A program made the translations under genes and the position numbers. 64,000 nucleotides of DNA from Phytomonospora sp040655735 (GTDB lineage: Bacteria; Actinomycetota; Actinomycetes; Mycobacteriales; Micromonosporaceae), in NCBI RefSeq assembly GCF_040655735.1, contig NZ_JBFAKK010000007.1:124001-188000 (forward strand), given 5' to 3'. This document shows, piece after piece, positions 48,555 to 61,610 of the stretch (position 1 is the first letter of the stretch; each line of letters begins with the position of its first letter). Below the pieces are notes generated by a model. The model did no database searches and was not told the DNA's origin. It saw nothing but the letters and a program-made list of their open reading frames with translations.

Positions 48555-49688
48555 ATGACGCCAGGACCGTTTGGACGAGCCCGAGCCGAACGTTTCGCGC
48601 AACTCCTGGACGAGACGCAAGGCGCGCCTCGCAAGCACATCAAGTCCACCCACGACCACGACCTCGCGCCACTGGTGGAGGTCGCCACGACCATCACCGG
48701 ACTGGCCGAGGAGACGGCCCGCGTCCGCACCGACGACGCCTTCCGGGCCAAGCTCCGCGGACGCCTCATGGCGGTCGCGAGCGTTCAGGGGATCGGCGAC
48801 ACGGCCACCGGCCCGGACGCCATCCCGCGCGCCAAGCCCGAAGCGCCCGCACCCGCACGCGGAGGCCGACGCCTCGCCGTCGGCGTGACGGTCGTCTTCG
48901 GCATCCTCGCGCTGTCCGGCATGTCGGCCGCCAGCGGCCAGGCCATGCCCGGCGACGCGCTCTACGACGTGAAGCGCTCCACCGAGCGCGCGCAGCTCGC
49001 ACTCGCCGGATCCGACGTCAACCGCGGTCAGCTCTACCTGGAGTTCGCCCGCAACCGGCTCGACGAGGCGGCCTCGGTCGCCACGGACCCGGCGTCGGTC
49101 GACCGCACCCTCGACGACATGGACGACGAGACCCGCCAGGGCGTCTCCCTGCTCACCGGCGCGTCGGTCGAACGCACCGACGAGGGCGTCCTCGACGCCA
49201 TCGACACCTTCGTCGAGACCCACCGCGTGGAACTCGTCGACTTCGTCGCCTCGACCGAGGCCGAGACCCGCTCGCGGGCCCTCGACTCCCTCGGCCTGCT
49301 CGACGAGGTCGAACAGCGCTCCGAGAAGCTGCGCTTCTCCCTGCTGTGCACCGCTTCCGGCGACGCCGAGGTGGACACCCTGGGCCCCGTCCCACTGTCC
49401 TGTTCGGCCCTGCCGGACCCGTCGCACACGCCGGCCCCCGTCGACGAGAGCGAGCTGCAGGCCAGCCGCGACTCCCGTCCCGACGACCCGGCCGACGACG
49501 CCGATCCGGCCGACAAGCCCAAGGACGAAGACGACGAGACCAAGGACCCGGCGGCCGAACCGACCAAGTCGCCGACCGCCGGACCCACCGGCACACCGGG
49601 AACCGACGACACCTCCGATCAAGACGACGGCGGCGGTGGCCTCCTCGGCCAACTCGGCGGCATCCTCTCCGGACTGCTCGGCGGTTGA
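48555..49688 (+). CDS. DUF5667 membrane protein, likely RsbN-like anti-sigma factor
   Basis: A 377-residue protein placed right after bldN. Residues 1-104 are cytoplasmic with a helical part; one membrane helix spans about 107-126. The DUF5667 helical domain (about 128-245, beginning AMPGDALYDVKRSTERAQLAL) would face outside, and the tail is acidic, Pro/Thr-rich and ends in GGLLGQLGGILSGLLGG. By position and layout it should be the anti-sigma factor of BldN, although its N-terminal domain is not a ZAS domain. It is transcribed from a BldN-type promoter. Confidence 0.8.
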   Translation: MTPGPFGRARAERFAQLLDETQGAPRKHIKSTHDHDLAPLVEVATTITGLAEETARVRTDDAFRAKLRGRLMAVASVQGIGDTATGPDAIPRAKPEAPAPARGGRRLAVGVTVVFGILALSGMSAASGQAMPGDALYDVKRSTERAQLALAGSDVNRGQLYLEFARNRLDEAASVATDPASVDRTLDDMDDETRQGVSLLTGASVERTDEGVLDAIDTFVETHRVELVDFVASTEAETRSRALDSLGLLDEVEQRSEKLRFSLLCTASGDAEVDTLGPVPLSCSALPDPSHTPAPVDESELQASRDSRPDDPADDADPADKPKDEDDETKDPAAEPTKSPTAGPTGTPGTDDTSDQDDGGGGLLGQLGGILSGLLGG

Positions 49689-49729
49689 ACACGGTTTTCC
49701 GTCTCGTCACCGGCAGGCACTACCCTCGA

Positions 49730-50554
49730 ATGGTGAACGCACTCGACGTACAGAACCCGCCGCCGGTCACCGACGCGACCGGGGCGGCGTTCTTCGACGT
49801 CGACAACACCCTGATGCAGGGCGCGTCGATCTACTGGTTCGCCCGCGGACTGGCCGCCCGGCGCTTCTTCCGCACCTCGGACCTGATGCGCTTCGGCTGG
49901 CAGCAGGCGCGCTTTCGCCTGCACGGCAAGGAGAACCACGGCCACATCGCCGACATCAAGGAGTCGGCGCTCGCCTTCGTCGCCGGCCGCCCGGTCGACG
50001 AGGTCGTCGACCTGTGCGAGGAGATCTTCGACGAGCTCATCGCCGAACGCATCTGGGCCGGCACCCGCGCACTCGCCCACCGGCACCGCGAGGACGGCCA
50101 GCGCGTGTGGCTGGTCACCGCGACCCCGGTCGAGCTCGCCGAGATCATCGCCCGCCGCCTCGGCCTGACCGGCGCTCTGGGCACCGTCGCCGAGATCAAG
50201 GACGGCATCTACACCGGCCACCTCATCGGCGACATCATGCACGGCGCCGCCAAGGCCGACGCGGTCCGCGCGCTGGCCTCCGTCGAGGGCCTCGACCTGG
50301 CCCGCTGCTCCGCCTACAGCGACTCCTCCAACGACCTGCCGATGCTCTCGGCGGTCGGCCACGCCGTCGCGGTCAACCCCGACACGGTGCTGCGCCGCAC
50401 CGCCCGCCAGCGCGGCTGGGCCATCAAGGACTTCCGCTCCGGGCGTAAGGCCGCCATGCTCGCGCTTCCGACGGCGATCGCCGCCGGGGCCGTCGCGGGC
50501 GCGGTCGCCGGCGGCTTCGCGCTGCGGCGGCGCAGTAAGCGCAACAGCCGCTGA
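49730..50554 (+). CDS. HAD-IB family phosphatase with C-terminal membrane anchor
   Basis: A 274-residue HAD subfamily IB hydrolase: motif I FFDVDNTLMQGAS (nucleophile and acid/base Asp both present), motif II Thr in WLVTATPVE, and motif IV YSDSSNDLPML. A C-terminal hydrophobic stretch (about 243-263, LPTAIAAGAVAGAVAGGFAL) ends in RRRSKR, suggesting tail-anchoring. HAD-IB members of this group act on phospholipid-type or phosphoserine-like substrates; which one is unknown. It follows the rsbN-like gene and precedes a propeller protein by two bases. Confidence 0.87.
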   Translation: MVNALDVQNPPPVTDATGAAFFDVDNTLMQGASIYWFARGLAARRFFRTSDLMRFGWQQARFRLHGKENHGHIADIKESALAFVAGRPVDEVVDLCEEIFDELIAERIWAGTRALAHRHREDGQRVWLVTATPVELAEIIARRLGLTGALGTVAEIKDGIYTGHLIGDIMHGAAKADAVRALASVEGLDLARCSAYSDSSNDLPMLSAVGHAVAVNPDTVLRRTARQRGWAIKDFRSGRKAAMLALPTAIAAGAVAGAVAGGFALRRRSKRNSR

Positions 50555-50556
50555 CC

Positions 50557-51666
50557 ATGGGTTCGCGCCTGTTCACCCGCCCGTCACCGGCCCTCGTCCT
50601 GGCCCTCGCGGCGGCTGCTGTGTGGATCGCGCTCCCCATCCCCGAACGCACGCCCACCGGCTCCCCCGTCGGTCCCGCCGTTCGCTCCGTCGCCGAGGAA
50701 TGGCCCGGCACGACTCCCGCGGAGTTCCTGGGCACCTTCTTCGACGGCACGCCCTTCACGCCACTGCTCTACCTCGACGAGCTCACCGTCGTGGCCACCG
50801 CGCCCACACCCGACGGAGAGCGCGTCCGGCTCGTCGTCTACACCCCCGGCGAGGAGGCCCGCGAGCTGGCGACCTTGAGCGCCGACGACGCGCCCGGCTT
50901 CACCGCCGTGGCCGCCGACGACGAGCGGATCGTGTGGACGCAGACCGTTCCCGACGCCAAGGGCGTGGCCCGTACGGGCATCTGGACCGCGCCGGCCGGG
51001 CTCGCCGAGGCCGAGGCGGTCCGCGTCACCGCCGACACCGGCGACGCGCTGTTCACCGGCTCCCAGTACGACCTCCAGATCGCCGGCGGGAGTGTGCACT
51101 GGGCGGCCGGCACCAGGGGGTCGGCGCCGGCGACCGAGCTGCGCTCGCATCCCCTGTCGGGCGGCGAGACCACGACGGTGACACTGGAGGGCGAGTTCGC
51201 CTGGAGCGCCTGGCCCTACGCGGTCAGCAACGGCGGTGCGGCCGGTGAGGGCGTGCTGCTGGCCGACATGGCCGCGGAGAACACGACCGTGATTCCCGTC
51301 GAGACCGGTGCGCTGGCGACCTGTACGCCGGTGTGGTGCCGGGTGCTGGCGCTGGGCATGGCCGGGCCCGGGGGGACCGAACTGATGCGGACCGACGGGT
51401 CGCAGCGCCGGCGCATCGCCGACGAGCGCACCAGTGCGGCCGTGCCCGACCCGATGCTGCTGGATCGCTTCGAGGTGCTGCTCGACGTGTCGGCCGCCGA
51501 CGCCGACGGGCAGCCGCTGCTGATCTTCGACCAGGTGAGCGGGAAGACCTTGCTGGTGGCCTCCGACGCGCGGATCGTGCGCGCGCGGGGAGCGACGGTG
51601 TGGTGGTCGACGGGGGACGAGGAGACGTTGAAGTGGCACGCGCTGAACCTGGCGCGGCTGGAGTAG
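50557..51666 (+). CDS. Exported beta-propeller-like protein, unknown
   Basis: A 369-residue protein with an N-terminal hydrophobic signal or anchor (ALVLALAAAAVWIALPIP, residues 12-29) followed by repeated beta-rich blades (for example ERIVWTQTVPDAKG and GSVHWAAGTRGS). Two Cys residues (ATCTPVWC) lie close together in the middle. It resembles the propeller proteins at 36.5 and 51.7 kb in style, not in obvious sequence. It starts two bases after the HAD-IB stop, so it is in that operon. The family is unidentified. Confidence 0.65.
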   Translation: MGSRLFTRPSPALVLALAAAAVWIALPIPERTPTGSPVGPAVRSVAEEWPGTTPAEFLGTFFDGTPFTPLLYLDELTVVATAPTPDGERVRLVVYTPGEEARELATLSADDAPGFTAVAADDERIVWTQTVPDAKGVARTGIWTAPAGLAEAEAVRVTADTGDALFTGSQYDLQIAGGSVHWAAGTRGSAPATELRSHPLSGGETTTVTLEGEFAWSAWPYAVSNGGAAGEGVLLADMAAENTTVIPVETGALATCTPVWCRVLALGMAGPGGTELMRTDGSQRRRIADERTSAAVPDPMLLDRFEVLLDVSAADADGQPLLIFDQVSGKTLLVASDARIVRARGATVWWSTGDEETLKWHALNLARLE

Positions 51667-51675
51667 GCGCGAGGA

Positions 51676-51704
51676 AGGCGCGCTCCCCCGCGGGGAGCGC
51701 GCCT
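51676..51704. terminator. Bidirectional hairpin between convergent genes
   Basis: A perfect 13-bp stem (aggcgcgctcccc with its complement) and a 3-base loop, 9 bases past one stop and 12 bases past the other. Confidence 0.88.
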
Positions 51705-51716
51705 CGGTGGTGGGGG

Positions 51717-52874
51717 TCAGACCTCGCCGTAGGCCTGGACGAGACTGATCATGGTGTCGAACTCGGCGGTCTCGATCAGGTTGCCGTCGACATCGCAGGC
51801 CGTGACCTTCATGCGTACGCCGTCGGTGAGGTAGGCGACGTCTCCGAGCCAGACGGTGTCGCCGTAGCCCGTCGCGCCGCAGGCGACGATCGGCTGCGAG
51901 GCGACGTCGTCGAACAGCATCTCCGTCTCGAAGATCAACATCTCGGGGGCGTTCTCGTCGGTGGGGTCCTTCACCGAGCCGACCCCGTAGCGGCCGTCGG
52001 GGGACATGGTGACCCCGATGGACATGGCCAGGTCGCAGCGGCGGCCCAGTTCATCGCCGGTGTCGCCGTCGGCGCGGACCATGCACCATTCGTTGCCGGG
52101 GCGCTCGTCCCAGAAGGTCATCGTGCCGTCGAGCGTGCCGGTCAGGTCCGGCGAACCCGGGTACCACTCGGTGACGAAGGGTTCGTCACCGGCCGGGTCC
52201 CACACGCCCCAGCTCACCACGGCCTGCTCGCTGCCGTCGGACTCGTCGGCGTGGTAGAAGGTCAGCTCGTCGCCCAGCCAGCCGGCGAGGGCGTTCACGT
52301 TCGTCATCGGCGCCGCGGCGAACTTTTCGACGCCGTCGTCGTCGACCCGATAAACCGCGAACTCGCCCTTCATCAGACCCGTGCGCAACGCGAACATCGT
52401 TCCATCAGGGGAGATGGTCAGCGAGGAGTCGAAGGGCCTCACATCGGTCTGCACGATCGTCCCGTCCGGTTTGAGGAGATAGAGGCCCGCGGGCTCGTCG
52501 GGCGAGGTCCTCACCTTGTCGTAGCTCGTGACGAGCCATCCGGCGGGGACGCGTGCCACCTCGCCGCCGTTCTCCCAGCCCTCCAGCTGGAAGTCCGGGC
52601 CGGTGGCGGTGACCAGTTTCCCGTCCTCGGTCACGTAGTCGACGCCGATCGCCATCGCCCCCGTGTCAGCCGAGCCGCTCGCGGCGGGCGTCGCGCCGCC
52701 GTCGCCTCCGCTGAGCGCGAAGGGCACGGCCGCCGCCGCGGCCAGGACGAGGGCCAGGGGCGCCAGTGTCAGCTTGAGCGCGTTGCGGCGCTTCGCCGTC
52801 GCGAGGGCCTTGTCGGGGTCGGTGTAGGGGCCCGCCTGGTCAGCGAGGCCGCCGAGTTCGTCGTGCAGGTTCAC
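51717..52874 (-). CDS. ECF-coupled membrane propeller protein (cassette A)
   Basis: A 385-residue protein: a short cytoplasmic N-terminus (about 35 residues), one membrane helix (about residues 35-54, LAPLALVLAAAAAVPFAL) and a large extracellular beta-propeller-like domain with paired Cys. Its ATG overlaps the stop of the SigE-family sigma gene by four bases. This topology and coupling suit an anti-sigma or sensor partner, but no ZAS motif is present. Paralogous arrangements occur at 61.6 and 63.2 kb. Confidence 0.7.
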   Translation of the reverse strand: MNLHDELGGLADQAGPYTDPDKALATAKRRNALKLTLAPLALVLAAAAAVPFALSGGDGGATPAASGSADTGAMAIGVDYVTEDGKLVTATGPDFQLEGWENGGEVARVPAGWLVTSYDKVRTSPDEPAGLYLLKPDGTIVQTDVRPFDSSLTISPDGTMFALRTGLMKGEFAVYRVDDDGVEKFAAAPMTNVNALAGWLGDELTFYHADESDGSEQAVVSWGVWDPAGDEPFVTEWYPGSPDLTGTLDGTMTFWDERPGNEWCMVRADGDTGDELGRRCDLAMSIGVTMSPDGRYGVGSVKDPTDENAPEMLIFETEMLFDDVASQPIVACGATGYGDTVWLGDVAYLTDGVRMKVTACDVDGNLIETAEFDTMISLVQAYGEV

Positions 52875-53383
52875 GTCGTCGCCTCCAGTTCGATGTCGTC
52901 GATCGAGGGCATGAGGGCGCGCATGCGGCGCAGCCCGTCATGGATGTTGCGTTTGACCGTCCCGTTGGCCACACCGAGGGCGTCGGCGATCTCGGTCTCG
53001 GAGAGGTCCTCGTAGAAGCGCAGCACGATGGCCGCGCGCTGCTTGGGTGCCAGCGCGGCCAGGGCGGTGACGAGCACCAGCCGCTCGGTGGTGGCGTGCG
53101 AGGAGTCGGGCCGCCCGCCGACCATTTCGGAGACGTCGGCGTAGGGACGCTCCCGGCGGCCGAACTTGCGCCACCAGGACGTGTGCTGGTTGACCATCGT
53201 GCGCCGGACGTAGCCCTCGGGGTTTCCGTCGCGCACCCTCCGCCAGTGCGAGGCGGTCTTGGCCAGGGCCTCCTGCACGAGTTCCTCGGCGCCGGCGTGG
53301 TTGCCGCAGAGTAGATAGGCCGTGCGTGACAGCGCTGGTCCCCGCGCGAGCACGAACTCGCGGAAACCTTCGTATCGGTCCAT
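52871..53383 (-). CDS. SigE-family ECF sigma factor (cassette A)
   Basis: A 170-residue sigma factor. Region 2 (AYLLCGNHAGAEELVQEALAKTASHW) and region 4 (AALAPKQRAAIVLRFYEDLSETEIADALG) are clear, and the C-terminus has NGTVKRNIHDGLRRMRA. I chose the ATG at 53383 because GGGAGGA lies 6 bases upstream and MDRYEGFREFV is the family N-terminus. It is coupled to the membrane protein downstream. It lies 146 bases after the STAS gene on the same strand, so it might be read from the kinase operon as well. Confidence 0.9.
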   Translation of the reverse strand: MDRYEGFREFVLARGPALSRTAYLLCGNHAGAEELVQEALAKTASHWRRVRDGNPEGYVRRTMVNQHTSWWRKFGRRERPYADVSEMVGGRPDSSHATTERLVLVTALAALAPKQRAAIVLRFYEDLSETEIADALGVANGTVKRNIHDGLRRMRALMPSIDDIELEATT

Positions 53384-53529
53384 CCGATCCTCCCGTTCTT
53401 CACCTGTCAAACGCAGGCTGCGGCGGAAGGGTTGGGTGGAGGACCGGACTTGTTCGGGGAAGGTTTCGGGCACGGGCAAGCGACCCGGTCGCCCGGGGGC
53501 ACGACGCGCGGGAACTCTCCCGCGCCGGG

Positions 53530-53862
53530 CTACCCCTTGTCCCCGTCCTGGATCACGAAGGCCTGCCGCAGCCCCGTCACGTTCAGCAGGCGGGACAGGA
53601 AGTCACCGAGATTGGCCAGCACCAGCCGGGTCCGCGCCCTCGTCGCGGCCCTGTTGAGCACGACGAGCGTGCCGAGGCCCTGCGAGTCGCAGAAGGTCAC
53701 CTGCCGCATGTCCAGGATCAACCTGTCCGGAGGGTCGGTGAGGGCGTTCTCGACGGCATCGGTGAGACGCGAGACCGTCCCAATGTCGATCTCGCCGCGC
53801 AACGCCACGATCGTGTCACCCGAATCCTGGCGCACGGAGATGTCTAGCTCCGGGCGTACCAC
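53530..53862 (-). CDS. STAS-domain anti-sigma factor antagonist
   Basis: A 110-residue single STAS domain. The phosphorylatable Ser is Ser60 in CDSQGLGTLV, and the strand-turn LRGEIDIGTVSRL is typical of RsbV/SpoIIAA. It should be phosphorylated by an RsbW-like kinase and dephosphorylated by a SpoIIE phosphatase; a phosphatase with both domain types lies 5 kb away. It starts at the GTG at 53862 and follows the response regulator gene by 45 bases. Confidence 0.9.
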   Translation of the reverse strand: MVRPELDISVRQDSGDTIVALRGEIDIGTVSRLTDAVENALTDPPDRLILDMRQVTFCDSQGLGTLVVLNRAATRARTRLVLANLGDFLSRLLNVTGLRQAFVIQDGDKG

Positions 53863-53907
53863 GTTGGCAAGCCTAACGGACGATGCCGACTCTCGCGGGG
53901 TCCGCGG

Positions 53908-54452
53908 TCACTCACCCGCCCGGGTGAGCAGTTCCACGGCCTTTTCGACCCCGCCGTCACCACCGCCGCGCAGCACCGACCGCGCCTCCTCGATGGCGTC
54001 GCGCAGGCGTGCGTTCTCCGCCTGCACCGCTCGGACGGTCGCCGCCTGCACGCCCAGCTGCTCCTTGCGGCCCCACAGCTCCACGAACACCGACACCTTC
54101 GCCCGCAGCACCCACGGGTCGAAGGGCTTGGTGATGTAGTCGACCGCGCCGGCTGCGTACCCGCGAAACGCCAGGTGCGCGTCGCGGTCGACGGCGGTCA
54201 GGAAGATGATCGGCACGTGCCGGGTCCGCTCGCGCTGCTTGATGTGCGCGGCGGTCTCGAAGCCGTCCATGCCGGGCATCTGGGCGTCGAGCAGGATGAC
54301 GGCGAAGTCACCGACCAGGAGCTTCTTGAGCGCCTCCTCGCCGGAGGTCACCGCGACGGGCTCCACCGGCAGGCCCTGGAGGATCGCCTCCAGGGCGACC
54401 AGGTTCTCCATCCGGTCGTCGACCAGCAGGATCTTCGCCGTTCTCGGGCTGC

Positions 54453-54456
<4 letters not shown>
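53908..54456 (-). CDS. Response regulator with C-terminal coiled coil
   Basis: A 182-residue protein. Residues 7-125 form a receiver domain: acidic pair LVDD, phospho-acceptor Asp57 in LLDAQMPGMDG, switch Thr87 and Lys110 in YITKPFD. The rest (about 130-182) is a helical, coiled-coil-like tail and has no DNA-binding domain, so it acts through protein contacts. Its GTG overlaps the kinase stop by four bases (GTGA), so stoichiometric expression with the hybrid kinase is likely. Confidence 0.92.
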
Positions 54457-58904
<4,448 letters not shown>

Positions 58905-58977
58905 CGATCGCCTCGCTGCGGTTGAACCTCGGTGGGGTGTTTCTATCTTTGATTGCGCATGGGGGACACTGCAAGCT

Positions 58978-61011
58978 GTGTCCGTAAATGCTCGACGACG
59001 TCTTCGCCTACCGGCCGACCACCAGTCGCCGGCGGCGGCACGCGCCCTCGTGCGCGAGGTGCTCGTCGAGGCCGGGTTCACCGACCTGCTCGACGAGGCC
59101 ATGCTGCTGACCACCGAACTGTCGACGAACGGCGTGGTACACGCCGGCACCGACCTGGACGTTGAGGTCACGGCAGATGACGACGGCGTCACCGTAACCG
59201 TAACCGACTTCCGCGGCGGGCCGCTCGAACCGCTGTCCACCGAACCACCCGACGAGATGGCCGAGCACGGGCGTGGGCTGCTCCTCGTGGACCGCTTCGC
59301 CACCGCGTGGGGGACGACACACGACGCGACCGGCAAGGGCGTCTGGTTCCGCCTGGAGCACGGCACGCGCTCGACGCCGCAGCCGCACATCGGTGTGGCG
59401 CCCGTCGCCCCCGCGACCTCGATCGTGGAGCCCGTCGCCGCCGAGGACGCCGCCGAGCGCATCGCCTGGCTGGTCAGCGTCCCCGACGAGCTGCGCAGCC
59501 GCCTGACGCTGCCCCAGCTGGTCTCGGAGCTGCTGCTGAGGCTCTGCGAGGTCACCGGCGCCGCCGGCGGCGCGGTGTGGCTCGACGAGGGCGACGGATC
59601 CGGCGACCAGCAGATCGGGCGATACGGGCAGGTACCCGACACCGACCCCATCGGGGCCGTGACGGTGCCCCTGACCATGGCGCGCCCCCTGTCGGGACGC
59701 CTGGTGCTCTACCCCGAGTCCTACGCCGAGCGCTCCTGGGTGTCGCTGGCCTCCCTGTCGGCCGACCGGATGGCCCTGACCATCGAGGCCGACCGCCTGC
59801 GCGCCGCCGACGTGCGCCGCCGCTCCTGGCTGACCTTCCTCGCCGAGGCCAGCGAACTGCTCGCGCAGTCCCTCAACGTCGACCTGACCCTCGCGCTCGT
59901 GCCGCAGATCATGGTCCCCAGGCTCGGCGAGTGGTGCACCCTGTGGGTCGCCGACGAGTGGGGCGAGCTCAAGCCCGCCGCCGGGACGCACCGCGAGGAG
60001 TCCCAGTGGCCGGTGGTCAAGCGCCTGCTGTCGGGGCCCGACTCCGAACTCATCGAACGCCTCCAGGAGACCGTCGAGCTGGGACTCACGGTCCCGCTGA
60101 CGCGCCCGCTCGAAGGCGTGGCCGTCCCGCTGAGCGCACGCGGCAAGGTCCTCGGCGTGCTGACCCTCGGCCGCCCGGTCGACCGCCTGCACGCGCCCGA
60201 CGACATCACCGTCATCGAGGACATCGCCCGCCGCGCCGCGCTGGCCCTCGACAACGCGCGCATCCACGCCGAGCGCCAGCGCATCGCCCAGGCCTTCCAG
60301 CAGGCGCTGCTCCCGGCGGCGCTGCCCAGCCCGCCGGGCATCGAGTTCGCCGCCGAGTACGTCCCCGCCTCCACCGGCACCGACGTCGGCGGCGACTTCT
60401 ACGACGTCCTGGAGGTCGAGCCCGGCCGCTTCCTCGTCTCCGCCGGCGACGTGTGCGGCAAGGGCCCGCAGGCCGCCGCCGTGACCGGCGTCGTGCGAGA
60501 CGTCCTGCGCGCGCTGGCCCGGCAGGGCCTTCCGCTGCCGAGGATCATCGAACTGCTCAACCGGACGCTGCTCGAACAGCCCGACGAGGGCCGCTACGCC
60601 ACGCTGATCACCGCGATGATCGAACGGCGCGGCGAGGAGCTGCACGTGGAGATGTGCCTGTCGGGGCACGAGCGGGCGCTGCACCTCAAGAAGGTCGGCG
60701 AGTGCGAGTTCGTCGGCATCGAGGGCACGGCCGTGGGGCTGCTGGAGCAGGTGAAGGTGACCATCACCGAGCTGTCGCTGGCGCCGGGCGACTCGCTGCT
60801 GTTCTACACCGACGGCGTGACCGAGCGGCGAAACGGTGACGTGATGTTCGGGCTGCGGGGCGTCTGTCGCGCGGTGACGCCGCTGGCCGGGCACTCGGCG
60901 GCGGTGGTGACGTCGAGGCTCAAGGCGATCACGATGAACTTCTCGCCCGATGCGCCCAAGGACGACATCGCGATCCTGGGCATTCACAACACCGCCTCCG
61001 ACAAGGGGTAG
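58978..61011 (+). CDS. SpoIIE-type phosphatase with RsbW-like ATPase and GAF domains
   Basis: A 677-residue signalling protein. An RsbW/SpoIIAB-like HATPase domain (about residues 15-128) keeps the N-box LTTELSTNGVVHAG and the G-box HGRGLLLVD. Two GAF-like regions follow (about 165-290 and 300-445). The C-terminal PP2C/SpoIIE domain (about 450-677) has VGGDFYDV, SAGDVCGKGPQAA and FYTDGVTERR. Kinase-type and phosphatase domains in one chain suggest control of a STAS antagonist, probably the one at 53.5 kb. I chose the GTG at 58978, which begins the ATPase domain; the upstream frame overlaps the kinase gene antisense. It shares a 73-bp divergent promoter region with the kinase gene. Confidence 0.92.
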   Translation: MSVNARRRLRLPADHQSPAAARALVREVLVEAGFTDLLDEAMLLTTELSTNGVVHAGTDLDVEVTADDDGVTVTVTDFRGGPLEPLSTEPPDEMAEHGRGLLLVDRFATAWGTTHDATGKGVWFRLEHGTRSTPQPHIGVAPVAPATSIVEPVAAEDAAERIAWLVSVPDELRSRLTLPQLVSELLLRLCEVTGAAGGAVWLDEGDGSGDQQIGRYGQVPDTDPIGAVTVPLTMARPLSGRLVLYPESYAERSWVSLASLSADRMALTIEADRLRAADVRRRSWLTFLAEASELLAQSLNVDLTLALVPQIMVPRLGEWCTLWVADEWGELKPAAGTHREESQWPVVKRLLSGPDSELIERLQETVELGLTVPLTRPLEGVAVPLSARGKVLGVLTLGRPVDRLHAPDDITVIEDIARRAALALDNARIHAERQRIAQAFQQALLPAALPSPPGIEFAAEYVPASTGTDVGGDFYDVLEVEPGRFLVSAGDVCGKGPQAAAVTGVVRDVLRALARQGLPLPRIIELLNRTLLEQPDEGRYATLITAMIERRGEELHVEMCLSGHERALHLKKVGECEFVGIEGTAVGLLEQVKVTITELSLAPGDSLLFYTDGVTERRNGDVMFGLRGVCRAVTPLAGHSAAVVTSRLKAITMNFSPDAPKDDIAILGIHNTASDKG

Positions 61012-61094
61012 GCCGGCCGCGCCGGGATTCCCGGCGCTCGCCGCGTGACCCTTGCCCGTCCCATCGCATCTGTATCGGCGAAGGGGCGGTGTAC

Positions 61095-61610
61095 ATGAAA
61101 CCCGAACACGAAGCCGAGTTCGGCGACTTCGTCGCCGAGCGCTCGGCCCGGCTGCGGCAGTTCGCCTACATCTGCTGCGGTGACTGGCATCGAGCCGAGG
61201 ACGCCGTGCAGTCGGCGCTGGTGCGGCTGTATCTGAACTGGGGGCGGCCGACGCGCTCGGTCGACGCCTACGCACGAAAGATCATCGTCAACATTCTCAT
61301 CGCGCAGCACCGGCGCCTGTGGTTCACCCGCGAGCGGCCGTCGGAGGTCCTGCCGGAGCTCGGATCGCGCGACATCGCCGAGAGCACCGGCGACCGGCTG
61401 ACGGTCGTGCGGGCGATGCTGCGGCTGCCCGAGCGGCAGCGGGCCGCGATCGCGCTGCGCTACTGGGAGGACCTGTCCGTCGAGGAGACGGCCCGGATCC
61501 TGGGCTGTTCGAGCGGATCGGTGAAGAACCTGACCATGCGCGGCCTGGCCAGGCTGCGCGAAATGCTCTCCGAGGCGGTAGTGCAGGACATCGAAGGGGC
61601 AACGACATGA
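61095..61610 (+). CDS. SigE-family ECF sigma factor (cassette B)
   Basis: A 171-residue sigma factor: region 2 FAYICCGDWHRAEDAVQSALVRLY and region 4 RLPERQRAAIALRYWEDLSVEETARILG, ending with SSGSVKNLTMRGLARLRE. It is closely related to the sigma factor at 62.7 kb (both have CCGDWHRAEDAVQ and identical region 4 stretches). The ATG at 61095 is preferred because AAGGGG lies 8 bases upstream; a GTG lies at 61089. It overlaps the membrane protein downstream by ATGA. Confidence 0.92.
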   Translation: MKPEHEAEFGDFVAERSARLRQFAYICCGDWHRAEDAVQSALVRLYLNWGRPTRSVDAYARKIIVNILIAQHRRLWFTRERPSEVLPELGSRDIAESTGDRLTVVRAMLRLPERQRAAIALRYWEDLSVEETARILGCSSGSVKNLTMRGLARLREMLSEAVVQDIEGATT

